DNA of 64,000 nt from the NCBI RefSeq assembly GCF_019145375.1, contig NZ_JAHSTX010000001.1, positions 1,091,001 through 1,155,000 of the forward strand, given 5' to 3'. Made by a program: the position numbers and the translations under genes. Origin of the DNA: Pseudomonas triticicola. Lineage in GTDB: Bacteria > Pseudomonadota > Gammaproteobacteria > Pseudomonadales > Pseudomonadaceae. Of the stretch, positions 34,095 to 43,223 are shown one piece after another (the stretch's first letter is position 1; every line of letters begins with the position of its first letter). The notes below the pieces were generated by a model that worked only from the letters and a program-made list of their open reading frames with translations, did not search any database and was not told where the DNA came from.

Positions 34095-34430
34095 ATGCGC
34101 GTATGGATCGGCAGTTTGACCCTGGCCCTGTTGACGGGATGCTCGCTACCGGCGTCGTTGGTGCCGGGCGAGCCAAACCTCAGCAAGACCAGTGACAAGC
34201 CTCCCAAGGAATATGCCGCGTGTTTGTTACCGTTGTGGCAGAAGGACGTTGCCAGGACGTCGCAGATGTCGATTTCCAACGGCTACCGGATCACCGCGCC
34301 GAGCATTATCACGGCGGATGAGATTCTCGATATCGTCAAATACAAGGACGGCAGCAAGGTGTCCCTCTACCAAGGGCCGCCTTGGGCCAAGTCCGGATCG
34401 CTGCGCCAATCGGTGCGTGACTGCCTGTAA
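34095..34430 (+). CDS. Small lipoprotein, unknown function
   Basis: A 111-residue protein with a lipoprotein signal peptide (MRVWIGSLTLALLTGC, lipobox LLTGC, Cys16). The mature part has two further cysteines (A-A-C-L-L and the penultimate Cys) and a compact alpha/beta look. The ATG follows a weak AGGT. No family recognised with confidence. Confidence 0.65.
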   Translation: MRVWIGSLTLALLTGCSLPASLVPGEPNLSKTSDKPPKEYAACLLPLWQKDVARTSQMSISNGYRITAPSIITADEILDIVKYKDGSKVSLYQGPPWAKSGSLRQSVRDCL

Positions 34431-34447
34431 CCGGGCTCACGAATCGC

Positions 34448-34486
34448 AAAAAAGGCAGATTCCGATTAACGGTGTCTGCCTTTTTT
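34448..34486 (+). terminator. Terminator after the lipoprotein gene
   Basis: GGCAGA and TCTGCC, extended by A and T runs on each side (AAAAAA...TTTTTT), form a 12-bp bidirectional stem. The classic T6 tail is present. Confidence 0.85.
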
Positions 34487-34617
34487 ATTGCATGGAGCTC
34501 TCGCTAAACGCTCGCAATGAGCTGTGACAGTTGCCCGCGAGGCGCTGCCGGATCCTCGACTAGGCTTTGAATGTCGGCCCGGGACGGGACCGGCATGACG
34601 AAAAGGAGCCTCGGATC

Positions 34618-35223
34618 ATGGATGATCTGGTCAAGGACATTATTCCGCTGTTGCAGTATCTCATCCCAGGGTTTCTATCGACCTGGATCTTCTATTCACT
34701 TACGGCATTCAAGCGACCGGATACGTTCGGCCAGATCGTGCAGGCGCTGATATTTACATTTGTGATTCAGGGCGCGGTGTTGGCGGTGGGCAACCTCTGT
34801 TTGTGGATTGGCTCGAAGGGTTTTTCTCTAGGAAACTGGGATGATCGGGCGCAAACGCTCTGGGCATTTGTGTTTTCGCTGATGCTGGGTTTGTTTGCCT
34901 GTTACCTGGCTACGAGTGACAAATTGCACGGCTGGTTACGTAAGCGAAACGTCACGAAACAATCTTCTTTCCCCAGTGAATGGTTCTGCGCTTTTGCCCA
35001 GTTCGATCGGTTCATAACCCTGCATTTACATGACGAGAGGCGCGTGTTTGGCTGGCCTGTCGAGTGGCCGTCCGAATCCAGTTGCGGCCAGTTCGTGATG
35101 CAGAATCCACGTTGGGTTAATGACGATGGCAAGTCGACGCCTTTTGGTGCCGAAATTTTGCTGATAGATTCCGCGCAAGTTAAGTGGGTTGAATTCAGCC
35201 CGGTATCAGAGGGTTTATCATGA
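34618..35223 (+). CDS. DUF6338 family membrane protein
   Basis: A 201-residue protein. Three predicted membrane helices occupy the first 110 residues (LIPGFLSTWIFYSLTAFKRP; IVQALIFTFVIQGAVLAVGN; LWAFVFSLMLGLFACYLATS), followed by a cytosolic part with WPSESSCGQFVMQNPRWVND. The PGF..WIFY motif fits DUF6338, a family often found near defence or stress islands but without a known role. The ATG follows AAAAGGAG. It overlaps the next small gene by 4 bp. Confidence 0.72.
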   Translation: MDDLVKDIIPLLQYLIPGFLSTWIFYSLTAFKRPDTFGQIVQALIFTFVIQGAVLAVGNLCLWIGSKGFSLGNWDDRAQTLWAFVFSLMLGLFACYLATSDKLHGWLRKRNVTKQSSFPSEWFCAFAQFDRFITLHLHDERRVFGWPVEWPSESSCGQFVMQNPRWVNDDGKSTPFGAEILLIDSAQVKWVEFSPVSEGLS

Positions 35224-35360
35224 CGACTGCAAGAGCACCGCGACCAATGCCAAAGCAATACGAACGCCTGTTCACTGGGCCTGACGGCAAGCCGCTGGAG
35301 GAGCCGTTGATCAAAGCCCCGAGCGCTCCGCCTCCGCTCAAATACAGGTTGCCACAATAA
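35220..35360 (+). CDS. Small protein coupled to the DUF6338 gene
   Basis: A 46-residue proline-rich basic protein (MTTARAPRPMPKQYERLFTG, ending A-P-S-A-P-P-P-L-K-Y-R-L-P-Q). Its ATG lies in the stop region of the DUF6338 gene (ATGA), so translation is coupled. It is too polar for a membrane segment and probably extended. It may act as a partner or adaptor of the membrane protein. Unknown family. Confidence 0.55.
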   Translation: MTTARAPRPMPKQYERLFTGPDGKPLEEPLIKAPSAPPPLKYRLPQ

Positions 35361-35363
35361 TTT

Positions 35364-36263
35364 TCAGCCCCAACCCTGCACCACCGCCCGGCGAATCGCC
35401 TCCAGCAACATCGCGAACGCCGGGTTGTCATTGTTCTCCCGCCAGATCAGATGCAGTTCGCTTTGCACCCCTTCGCCCAGATCGATCTCGCGAAACACCA
35501 CATTCCTGAACACCACGCTGGTCGCGCAACGTGGTACCAGCGCCAGACCCATGCCAGCGTTGACCAGCGCCAGAATCGTCAGCGACGAGCCCAGCCATTG
35601 CACGTAATCCGGCGCCACCCGCGCTGAGCGCAGCGTGCCGGTCAACAGTTCGTTGAACGGCGGATAGGCTTCATGGGAGTACATCAGAAACGGTTGTTTA
35701 TCCAGATCAGCCACTGATACCTCAGCTGCATTGGCCAACCGATGTCCGTTCGGCACCGCCAGCACAAATGGTTCGCGCACCAGGCATTCGGTGGCATAGC
35801 CCGGTTCCTGCAATGGCGCCCGGGCGATGCCCAGGTCGATACGACGAGCGCGCAATGCCTCGTGCTGCTGATAGGTGTTCATCTCTGCCAGATCGATTTT
35901 CACCTGAGGCTGTTTAAGTCGCGCTTCGGCGATCACCTTGGGCAGAAATTCATATACCGCGCTGCCGACGAACGCGATGTTCACCGAGCCAATGTCGCCC
36001 TCCGCAAACCGGCGTGCGGTGATCGCTGCTTGCTGGGCGCGCTCCAGCAGATTCTGCGCTTCAACGAAAAACGCCCGGCCCGCCGCCGTCAGCGCAACGC
36101 TGCGGGTGCTGCGGGTAAACAACTCGACGCCAAGGTGATGCTCCAGCAGCTGAATCTGCCGGCTCAGCGGCGGCTGGGTCATGTTCAGACGCTCGGCGGC
36201 GCGGCGAAAGTTGAGTTCGGTGGCGACCGTAGTGAAGCAGCGCAGTTGGGTGAGTTCGAACAT
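35364..36263 (-). CDS. LysR family regulator, probable glucarate operon regulator
   Basis: A 299-residue LTTR with the HTH LRCFTTVATELNFRRAAERL, N-M-T-Q-P-P-L-S-R-Q-I-Q-L-L-E (CatR/CbnR-like) and an effector domain. It is divergent from the MFS transporter and glucarate dehydratase genes, which it most likely activates. The ATG at 36263 overlaps an ATTGAT/ATCAAT palindrome, which suggests autoregulation. An upstream extension in frame is not family-like. Confidence 0.9.
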   Translation of the reverse strand: MFELTQLRCFTTVATELNFRRAAERLNMTQPPLSRQIQLLEHHLGVELFTRSTRSVALTAAGRAFFVEAQNLLERAQQAAITARRFAEGDIGSVNIAFVGSAVYEFLPKVIAEARLKQPQVKIDLAEMNTYQQHEALRARRIDLGIARAPLQEPGYATECLVREPFVLAVPNGHRLANAAEVSVADLDKQPFLMYSHEAYPPFNELLTGTLRSARVAPDYVQWLGSSLTILALVNAGMGLALVPRCATSVVFRNVVFREIDLGEGVQSELHLIWRENNDNPAFAMLLEAIRRAVVQGWG

Positions 36264-36284
36264 TGATCTAATCCGGGTATCAAT
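36262..36284. promoter_or_regulatory. Putative LysR binding site
   Basis: ATTGAT and ATCAAT are inverted arms separated by 11 bp, the T-N11-A spacing of LTTR boxes. It overlaps the start of the LysR gene and lies 99 bp before the MFS start. CTAATC/GATTAG repeats nearby may add half-sites. Confidence 0.5.
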
Positions 36285-36382
36285 CGAATGCCAGTTTAGA
36301 TTAGACGGGATCAATGCACGACGTCCATGATCGGCTCATCGCTTCAAGTCATCCCTAAAAAAACAAGATCGGGAGTCGCCCC

Positions 36383-37747
36383 TTGAAAACCCTCCAGAGT
36401 CCGCCGGACATCACGGTGCTCGCCCGCGCCGCCGCCAAGGTCAAACGCCACGTGCTGCCGCTGTTCGTGGTGATGTTCATCGTCAACTACATCGACCGAG
36501 TGAACATCGGTTTCGTGCGCAGCCATCTGGAAACCGATCTGGGTATCGGCGCAGCGGCTTATGGACTGGGCGCCGGGCTGTTTTTCATCGGTTACGCACT
36601 GTTCGAAGTGCCGTCGAACATGCTGTTGCAGCGCTACGGCGCGCGGGTCTGGCTGACGCGGATCATGTTCACCTGGGGCGCTGCAGCCATGGCCATGGCG
36701 TTTGTTCAAGGTGAAACGAGCTTCTACGTGCTGCGCTTTATCCTCGGTGCGGCCGAGGCCGGGTTCTTCCCGGGGATCATTTACTACTTCACCCAATGGC
36801 TGCCAGCGTCCGAGCGCGGCAAAACCATGGCGGTGTTTCTCAGCGGCTCGGCGATTGCCTCGGTCATTTCCGGCCCGGTGTCCGGTGCGCTGTTGCATAT
36901 CAGCGGATTGGGCATGCACGGCTGGCAGTGGATGTTTCTGATCGAAGGCGCAGCGTCGGTGGTGTTGTGTGCTTTCGTCTGGTTCTGGCTGCAATCGCAC
37001 CCGCGTCAAGCCAAGTGGCTGAGCGAGGAAGAGCGAGACGCGCTGGTCGCGGCGATTGCCGAGGAGCAGCGCGCTCGCGAAGGGGTACAAGTCGCCAAGC
37101 CGTCGATGTTCAAGCTGTTGGCTGACCGGCAGATCGCGCTGTTCTGCTTCATCTATTTTTCCATTGCCCTGACCATTTACGGCGCGACGTTCTGGTTGCC
37201 GAGCATGATCAAGAAGATGGGTAACCTCGGAGATTTCCAGGTCGGGCTGCTCAATTCGATTCCGTGGATCATTTCGATTGTCGCCATGTATGGCTTCGCA
37301 GCGATGGCCGGCAAATGGAAATTCCAGCAGGCCTGGGTCGCGCTGACCCTGGTGATCGCGGCAGTCGGCATGTTCATGTCGACCACTGGCGGGCCGGTGT
37401 TTGCCTTCGTCGCCATCTGCTTCGCCGCCATCGGTTTCAAAGCAGCGTCGGCGCTGTTCTGGCCGATTCCGCAAAGCTATCTGGACGCGCGCATCGCTGC
37501 GGCGGTGATCGCGCTGATCAACTCCATCGGCAACCTTGGCGGCTTCGTCGCGCCGACCGCGTTCGGCATTCTCGAACAAACCACCGGCTCCATCGAGGGC
37601 GGCCTGTATGGCCTGGCGGCGACATCGCTGATCGCCGCCGTGGTGATCTTCTTCGCCCGCACGGCGCCTGCCAAAGGTAAAACCCCGGCAAAGCCAAGTG
37701 ACGAAGCCGCCGCTGTGGCGCGGGCTCGTCCGGCTGCGAGCCACTGA
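36383..37747 (+). CDS. gudP: MFS transporter, ACS family (glucarate/galactarate type)
   Basis: A 454-residue anion:cation symporter. The N-terminus VVMFIVNYIDRVNIGFVR and the EAGFFPGIIYYFTQWLP-type motif (AAEAGFFPGIIYYFTQWLPA) are hallmarks of ACS transporters such as GudP and PhtT. It starts at a TTG with GGGAG seven bases upstream. Its stop is 30 bp from the glucarate dehydratase start, so it probably imports D-glucarate or a related aldarate. The gene symbol rests on context. Confidence 0.78.
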   Translation: MKTLQSPPDITVLARAAAKVKRHVLPLFVVMFIVNYIDRVNIGFVRSHLETDLGIGAAAYGLGAGLFFIGYALFEVPSNMLLQRYGARVWLTRIMFTWGAAAMAMAFVQGETSFYVLRFILGAAEAGFFPGIIYYFTQWLPASERGKTMAVFLSGSAIASVISGPVSGALLHISGLGMHGWQWMFLIEGAASVVLCAFVWFWLQSHPRQAKWLSEEERDALVAAIAEEQRAREGVQVAKPSMFKLLADRQIALFCFIYFSIALTIYGATFWLPSMIKKMGNLGDFQVGLLNSIPWIISIVAMYGFAAMAGKWKFQQAWVALTLVIAAVGMFMSTTGGPVFAFVAICFAAIGFKAASALFWPIPQSYLDARIAAAVIALINSIGNLGGFVAPTAFGILEQTTGSIEGGLYGLAATSLIAAVVIFFARTAPAKGKTPAKPSDEAAAVARARPAASH

Positions 37748-37777
37748 ATCGATTGTTGATCTGTCAGGAGCGTTATC

Positions 37778-39052
37778 TTGAAAATCACCCGTGTCAGCGT
37801 CACCCCGATTGCCTTTCGCGATCCGCCACTGCTCAACGCCAGTGGCATCCACGAACCTTTTGCCCTGCGCTCGATCATCGAGATTGAAAGTGACAACGGC
37901 TACATCGGCCTCGGCGAAAGCTACGGCGATGCCCCGGCGCTGGCGATCCAGCAACAATTGCAGAGCCAGTTGATCGGCCTCGATCCGTTCAACCTCAATC
38001 AATTGCGCGCGATCGTGCAGGCCACCGTGGCGGCGAATAAACCCGCCAGCGTCGCTGGCGCCGAACTGGCCCCCGGTTCCCACGCCAGCAAAGCGGTGAG
38101 CAATGCCTACTCGGCATTCGAAGTAGCGTTTCTTGATTTGCAGGCGCACTACCTGAACGTGCCGCTGGTGGACCTGCTCGGCGGGGCGATCCGTGATGAA
38201 GTGCCGTTCAGCGCTTACCTGTTTTTCAAATACGCCGAACATATCGACTCCCCCTACAAACCGGACAACTGGGGCGAGGCGCTGAGCGAGCAGCAGATTG
38301 TCGCGCAGGCAGCGCGGATGATCGAAGCGTACGGATTCAAGAGCATCAAGCTCAAGGCCGGCACCTTGCCGCCGGAGCATGAAGTGACTTGCATCAAGGC
38401 ACTGAAAAAAGCCTTTCCGGGATTGCCGCTGCGCATCGACCCGAACGGCAACTGGTCGCTGGAGACGGCGATTCGCATGGCCGAACTGCTCGGCGATGAC
38501 CTGCAGTATTACGAAGATCCGACCCCGGGCCTTGAAGGCATGGCCGAACTGCACAAGCGCACCGGTCTGCCCCTGGCGACCAATATGGTCGTCACTGATT
38601 TCGACGAGTTCCGCCGCAGCGTTGCGCAGAACAGCGTGCAGATTGTCCTGGCCGACCACCATTACTGGGGTGGCCTGCGGGATACGCAGACGCTGGCGAA
38701 AATGTGCGACGTGTTTGGCCTCGGCGTGTCGATGCATTCCAACTCGCACCTGGGCATCAGCCTGATGGCGATGGCGCACGTTGCGGCGGCAGTGCCGAAT
38801 CTGGATTACGCCTGTGACACCCACTATCCGTGGCAAGAGCCGGACGAGGAAGTGATCAAGGGCGGCAAGCTGCCGATTGTCGATGGCTGCGTGAAGATCA
38901 CCCGTGCGCCGGGGCTGGGGTTGGAGCTGGATCACGAGCAACTGGCCAAGCTGCATGACCAGTACCTGACGTGCGGGATTCGCCAGAGGGATGATTTGCG
39001 GCAGATGCAGCGGTACAAGGCGGATTGGCGGGCGGTCAAACCAAGGTTTTGA
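37778..39052 (+). CDS. gudD: Glucarate dehydratase (enolase superfamily)
   Basis: A 424-residue enolase-superfamily dehydratase that forms 5-keto-4-deoxy-D-glucarate. The catalytic KxK is K191/K193 (S-I-K-L-K-A-G). Metal ligands appear as D221 (RIDPNGNW), E246 (YYEDP) and N269 (TNMVV), and the general base His is H320 (GVSMHSNSHLGIS). ADHHYWGG also matches. It starts at a TTG behind CAGGAG, the second TTG start in this operon. Confidence 0.88.
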   Translation: MKITRVSVTPIAFRDPPLLNASGIHEPFALRSIIEIESDNGYIGLGESYGDAPALAIQQQLQSQLIGLDPFNLNQLRAIVQATVAANKPASVAGAELAPGSHASKAVSNAYSAFEVAFLDLQAHYLNVPLVDLLGGAIRDEVPFSAYLFFKYAEHIDSPYKPDNWGEALSEQQIVAQAARMIEAYGFKSIKLKAGTLPPEHEVTCIKALKKAFPGLPLRIDPNGNWSLETAIRMAELLGDDLQYYEDPTPGLEGMAELHKRTGLPLATNMVVTDFDEFRRSVAQNSVQIVLADHHYWGGLRDTQTLAKMCDVFGLGVSMHSNSHLGISLMAMAHVAAAVPNLDYACDTHYPWQEPDEEVIKGGKLPIVDGCVKITRAPGLGLELDHEQLAKLHDQYLTCGIRQRDDLRQMQRYKADWRAVKPRF

Positions 39053-39071
39053 GGTCGTTGCGACTGGCCTC

Positions 39072-39136
39072 TTCGCGAGCAGGCTCGCTCCCACAGGTAA
39101 ATGCATGGCAACTGTGGGAGCGAGCCTGCTCGCGAA
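39072..39136. repeat. Paired REP, inverted then forward
   Basis: TTCGCGAGCAGGCTCGCTCC and GTGGGAGCGAGCCTGCTCGC with about 18 bp between them. It lies between the convergent gudD and LysR genes. Confidence 0.9.
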
Positions 39137-39154
39137 TGGCCGCGACGCGATCCT

Positions 39155-40039
39155 TCAGAGGGTATCAATCAGCCAATCCCTGAACGCCTTCAACGAAGGC
39201 AAATTCTCATTGCGCGGCGGATACACCAGGTAATAGCTGCGTCGGCTGGTAATCGGCTCGCCCAGTTGCAGCAATTCGCCCTTGAGCAATTCCTCCTCGA
39301 CCAGAATACGCGGCACCAGGCCGACGCCGATATTGGCGCGTACTGCCTGAATCAAGTGCGAGGTCATTTCGAAGCTCGGCCCGATCCGCATGCTGCGATG
39401 CGGCAGTTGATGATGGCTGAACCATTCCGCCCATGCCTGGGCGTTGCTGCTGACGTTGAGCAGCAACTGCCCGGCAATGTGCCGCTCGGCCTCGTCGCGT
39501 TCGGTCGCCGACAACTGCGCGCTGGCAATCACCACCAATTCTTCGGTGTGCAGGGGCAGGGCGGTCAGGCCTGGCCATTCTCCACCGCCGACACAGATGG
39601 CGGCGTCGATTTCGCTGGTGTCGAAATCGATGGTTTCGATTCGCGAATGCAAGTGCACGGTCATGCCCGGGTGCGCAGTGTAGAAATCCTTCAACCGTGG
39701 CAGCAGCCATTTCGAACCGAAGGTCGGCAGCGTCGCCAGACGCAGGCTATGGATGCCCGAACCAAACGCCATCGCCTGCAAGGTTGCGCTGCGAATCTGT
39801 CCGAGGGCTTCGCTGAGCTCGCGCTGATACATGCGCCCGACATCCGTCAGCACCACCTGCCGGCCTTCGCGGCTGAACAAGCGCATGCCGAGCATCTTCT
39901 CGAGAATCTGTACCTGGCGACTGACCGCGCTCTGCGTCAGTGACAGCTCATGGGCGGCGCGGGTGTAGCTCTCGTGGCGAGCGGCGGCCTCGAAAGCCAG
40001 CAGCAGCGACATGGACGGTGTGAGGGTGCGCGGATTCAT
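39155..40039 (-). CDS. LysR family regulator, GcvA-like
   Basis: A 294-residue LTTR. MSLLLAFEAAARHESYTRAA, H-E-L-S-L-T-Q-S-A-V-S-R-Q opens a GcvA-type HTH. The effector domain has SRIETIDFDTSEIDAAICVG and NIGVGLVPRILVEEELLKGE, typical of the GcvA subgroup. It is divergent from the YdiJ-type dehydrogenase, whose gene it may control. Confidence 0.92.
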   Translation of the reverse strand: MNPRTLTPSMSLLLAFEAAARHESYTRAAHELSLTQSAVSRQVQILEKMLGMRLFSREGRQVVLTDVGRMYQRELSEALGQIRSATLQAMAFGSGIHSLRLATLPTFGSKWLLPRLKDFYTAHPGMTVHLHSRIETIDFDTSEIDAAICVGGGEWPGLTALPLHTEELVVIASAQLSATERDEAERHIAGQLLLNVSSNAQAWAEWFSHHQLPHRSMRIGPSFEMTSHLIQAVRANIGVGLVPRILVEEELLKGELLQLGEPITSRRSYYLVYPPRNENLPSLKAFRDWLIDTL

Positions 40040-40196
40040 TCGTAAAACTCATCGATAGCGGGTCGAAATTACGCTTGTTCCATGGCTGGCCAGCAATGAA
40101 CATGGGCGCAATCAGATGGCGGAGCCTGACGCAATCATTCCTTGCGCACAACTGTTCACCGCCACACAGCCCGATTTGACCGAGATGACCCGACCG

Positions 40197-43100
40197 ATGA
40201 TTGCCCAGCTGTCGCCTGCCAAAGCCCTGACCGGCGATTACCAACAATTCCTCGCCGCCCTGAAAGACAGCGGCTTTCGCGGTGAAATCAGCGCTGATTA
40301 CGCCAGCCGCGTGGTGCTCGCGACCGACAACTCGATCTATCAGCGCTTGCCGCAAGCGGCGGTGTTTCCGCTGGACGCCGAAGACGTTGCACGTGTGGCG
40401 CGGCTGATTGCCGAACCGGTGTACGAGAAAGTGGTGATCACCCCGCGTGGCGGTGGCACCGGCACCAACGGTCAATCGCTGACGGACGGCATCGTCGTCG
40501 ACCTGTCGCGGCACATGAATCGCATTCTGGAAATCAATGTTGAACAGCGCTGGGTGCGGGTGCAGGCCGGGGTGGTCAAGGACCAGCTCAACGCCGCGCT
40601 GAAATCCGCAGGGCTGTTCTTTGCTCCGGAACTGTCGACCTCGAACCGCGCCACGGTCGGCGGCATGATCAACACCGACGCCAGCGGCCAGGGCAGTTGC
40701 ACCTACGGCAAGACCCGCGACCATGTGCTGGAACTGGAGATGATCCTGCGCGGCGGCGAGCGTTTGCGCGGTCTGCCGCTCGCCGAGGATGAGCTTGAAG
40801 AGCAGTGCGCCCGCGATGATCGCGTCGGCGAAGTCTATCGTTGTGCGCGGCAGATCATTGATGAACAGGGCGAGCTGATCAAAGCACGCTTTCCCGATCT
40901 CAACCGCTGCCTGACCGGTTATGACCTTGCGCATCTGCGCGAGGCCGATCAGCGCTTCAACCTCAACAGCGTGCTCTGTGGCGCTGAGGGCTCGCTGGGC
41001 TTCGTCGTCGAAGCGCGGTTGAACGTATTGCCGATTCCCAAGCACACGATGCTGGTCAACATCCGCTACGCCGGGTTCATGGATGCCTTGCGTGATGCGC
41101 GGGCGTTGATGGCGCTCAAGCCGTTGTCGATTGAAACCGTCGACTCCAAAGTCTTGCTGTTGGCGATGCAGGACATCGTCTGGCACGGCGTTGCCGAATA
41201 TTTTCCCGAAAACCCTGAGCGGCCGACTCTGGGCATCAATCTGGTCGAGTTCTGCGGTGACGATCCCGAAGATCTGCAACGCCGCGTCGAAGCGTTCCTC
41301 GAACATCTGCAAAACGACCGCACCGTGGAGCGCCTCGGACATACACTGGCGATCGGTCAGGCAGCGGTGAACAAGGTCTATGGCATGCGCAAACGGGCGG
41401 TGGGCCTGCTCGGCAATGTCGCCGGCGAAGCCCGCCCGCAGCCGTTCGTTGAAGACACCGCCGTGCCGCCGCAGCATTTGGCCGAATACATCGCCGAACT
41501 GCGCGACCTGCTCGACAGCCACAGTTTGCAGTACGGCATGTTCGGCCATGTTGACGCCGGCGTACTGCATGTGCGGCCGATCCTCGACATGAAAGACCCG
41601 CAGCAAGCGGCGCTGGTTCGTCCGGTGTCCGATGGCGTAGCGGCGTTGACCCAGCGCTACGGCGGCCTGCTCTGGGGCGAGCATGGCAAGGGCCTGCGTT
41701 CGGAGTACGCGCCGGCATTCTTCGGCGAGCTGTACCCGGCACTGCAAGCCTTAAAAGCGGCGTTCGACCCATTCAACCAGTTCAATCCGGGCAAAATCGC
41801 CACGCCGGCCAACAGCGGATCGGCACTGCTGAAGATCGACGAAGTGACCCTGCGCGGCGAGCTGGATCGGCAGATCGACGAAAAAGTCTGGCAAAGCTAC
41901 GGCGCGGCCATGCACTGCAATGGCAACGGCGCCTGCTACAACTTCGATCCTGATGACGCCATGTGCCCGTCGTGGAAAGCCACCCGCGAACGCGCGCAGT
42001 CGCCCAAGGGCCGCGCTTCGCTGATTCGCGAATGGCTGCGGTTGCAGGGCGAGGCGGGCGTCGATGTGCTCTCGGACGCAATCCGTAAACCGGCGTTTTT
42101 CCGCTCGCTGTGGCAGCGCTGGCGCAACAGTCGCGATCCATCGGCGGATTTTTCCCATGAGGTGTACGACGCCATGGCCGGTTGTCTGGCCTGCAAATCC
42201 TGCGCGGGGCAGTGCCCGGTGAAGGTCAACGTGCCGGAATTCCGCTCGCGTTTTCTCGAGCTGTATCACAGTCGTTATCTGCGTCCGGCACGGGATTACC
42301 TGATTGCCTCGCTGGAATACACCGTTCCGTACATGGCGCGGATTCCGGCGCTGTACAACGGTTTGATGGGCGCTGGCTGGGTGCGCAGTGCGCTGTCGCG
42401 GATCGGTGGCATGGTCGATGTGCCGTTGCTCAGCCGTTTCGATTTCCACGCGGCGATGCGCCGTTGGCAGGTGCAGCCGGCAACCGTCGCAACGCTGTCG
42501 GCACTAACCCCAGGGCAGCGCGAACGCAGCGTGGTCATCGTGCAGGATGCCTTCACCCGCTACTTCGAAGCGCCGCTGCTGGCTGATCTGGTCGAGCTGA
42601 TTTCGCGCCTGGGTTATCAGGTCTATCTCGCGCCGTTCAGCGCCAACGGCAAACCGCTGCACGTGCAGGGCTTTCTCTCGGCGTTCAATCGAGCGGCATT
42701 GCGTAACGCCGGGCAATTGCAGGCGCTGGCGCAGACCGGCGTGCCGCTGCTGGGGCTGGATCCGGCGATGACTCTGGTCTATCGCCAGGAATACCTGAAA
42801 GTACCGGGCCTGAATGAGTGCCCAGAAGTAGCGCTGGTGCAGGAATGGTTACTCAAGGTCATGCCGGAGCAGACGCCTGAGGCTCAGCCCAAAGCATTCC
42901 GTCTGCTCGCCCATTGCACGGAGAAAACCAACGCGCCGGCCGCGACCCGCCAGTGGGAACAGGTCTTCGAACGTGCCGGTCTGAAGCTGGCCACGCAGGC
43001 TACCGGTTGCTGCGGCATGTCCGGTACTTACGGCCACGAAGCACGCAATCGCCAGACCTCGGCAATCATTTACGAGCAATCGTGGGCGCGTCAGGTGCAG

Positions 43101-43223
43101 GCTCCGGCGGAGCAGGGCGAGGCGTTGGCGACCGGCTACTCCTGCCGCAGCCAGGTCAAGCGCCAGTCGGATCAGGCGCTGCGCCATCCGTTGCAGGTGC
43201 TGCTCCAGACGCTGCGTCGCTGA
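40197..43223 (+). CDS. ydiJ: FAD/Fe-S D-2-hydroxyglutarate dehydrogenase (YdiJ type)
   Basis: A protein of about 1,008 residues, close in length and sequence to E. coli YdiJ (1,018). The FAD_binding_4 region has TPRGGGTGTNGQSLTDGIVV and LSTSNRATVGGMINTDASGQ; an FAD_oxidase_C domain follows (GMFGHVDAGVLHVRPILDMK). The Fe-S part has C-L-A-C-K-S-C-A-G-Q-C-P-V-K and the late G-C-C-G-M-S-G-T-Y-G-H-E. It oxidises a D-2-hydroxy acid, probably D-2-hydroxyglutarate. The start is uncertain: ATG 40197 fits best, and 40185 and 40116 are in frame. Its 3' end overlaps the antisense pqiA gene by 68 bp. Confidence 0.92.
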   Translation: MIAQLSPAKALTGDYQQFLAALKDSGFRGEISADYASRVVLATDNSIYQRLPQAAVFPLDAEDVARVARLIAEPVYEKVVITPRGGGTGTNGQSLTDGIVVDLSRHMNRILEINVEQRWVRVQAGVVKDQLNAALKSAGLFFAPELSTSNRATVGGMINTDASGQGSCTYGKTRDHVLELEMILRGGERLRGLPLAEDELEEQCARDDRVGEVYRCARQIIDEQGELIKARFPDLNRCLTGYDLAHLREADQRFNLNSVLCGAEGSLGFVVEARLNVLPIPKHTMLVNIRYAGFMDALRDARALMALKPLSIETVDSKVLLLAMQDIVWHGVAEYFPENPERPTLGINLVEFCGDDPEDLQRRVEAFLEHLQNDRTVERLGHTLAIGQAAVNKVYGMRKRAVGLLGNVAGEARPQPFVEDTAVPPQHLAEYIAELRDLLDSHSLQYGMFGHVDAGVLHVRPILDMKDPQQAALVRPVSDGVAALTQRYGGLLWGEHGKGLRSEYAPAFFGELYPALQALKAAFDPFNQFNPGKIATPANSGSALLKIDEVTLRGELDRQIDEKVWQSYGAAMHCNGNGACYNFDPDDAMCPSWKATRERAQSPKGRASLIREWLRLQGEAGVDVLSDAIRKPAFFRSLWQRWRNSRDPSADFSHEVYDAMAGCLACKSCAGQCPVKVNVPEFRSRFLELYHSRYLRPARDYLIASLEYTVPYMARIPALYNGLMGAGWVRSALSRIGGMVDVPLLSRFDFHAAMRRWQVQPATVATLSALTPGQRERSVVIVQDAFTRYFEAPLLADLVELISRLGYQVYLAPFSANGKPLHVQGFLSAFNRAALRNAGQLQALAQTGVPLLGLDPAMTLVYRQEYLKVPGLNECPEVALVQEWLLKVMPEQTPEAQPKAFRLLAHCTEKTNAPAATRQWEQVFERAGLKLATQATGCCGMSGTYGHEARNRQTSAIIYEQSWARQVQAPAEQGEALATGYSCRSQVKRQSDQALRHPLQVLLQTLRR

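Noticed and set aside
36344..39106. 920-codon open frame on the minus strand
   Set aside because: It is antisense to the transporter and glucarate dehydratase genes, His/Arg-rich, and has no domain; an effect of GC-rich codon usage. The same holds for the long minus frame 39948-41747 opposite ydiJ and the plus frame 169-1725 opposite the MFS gene.
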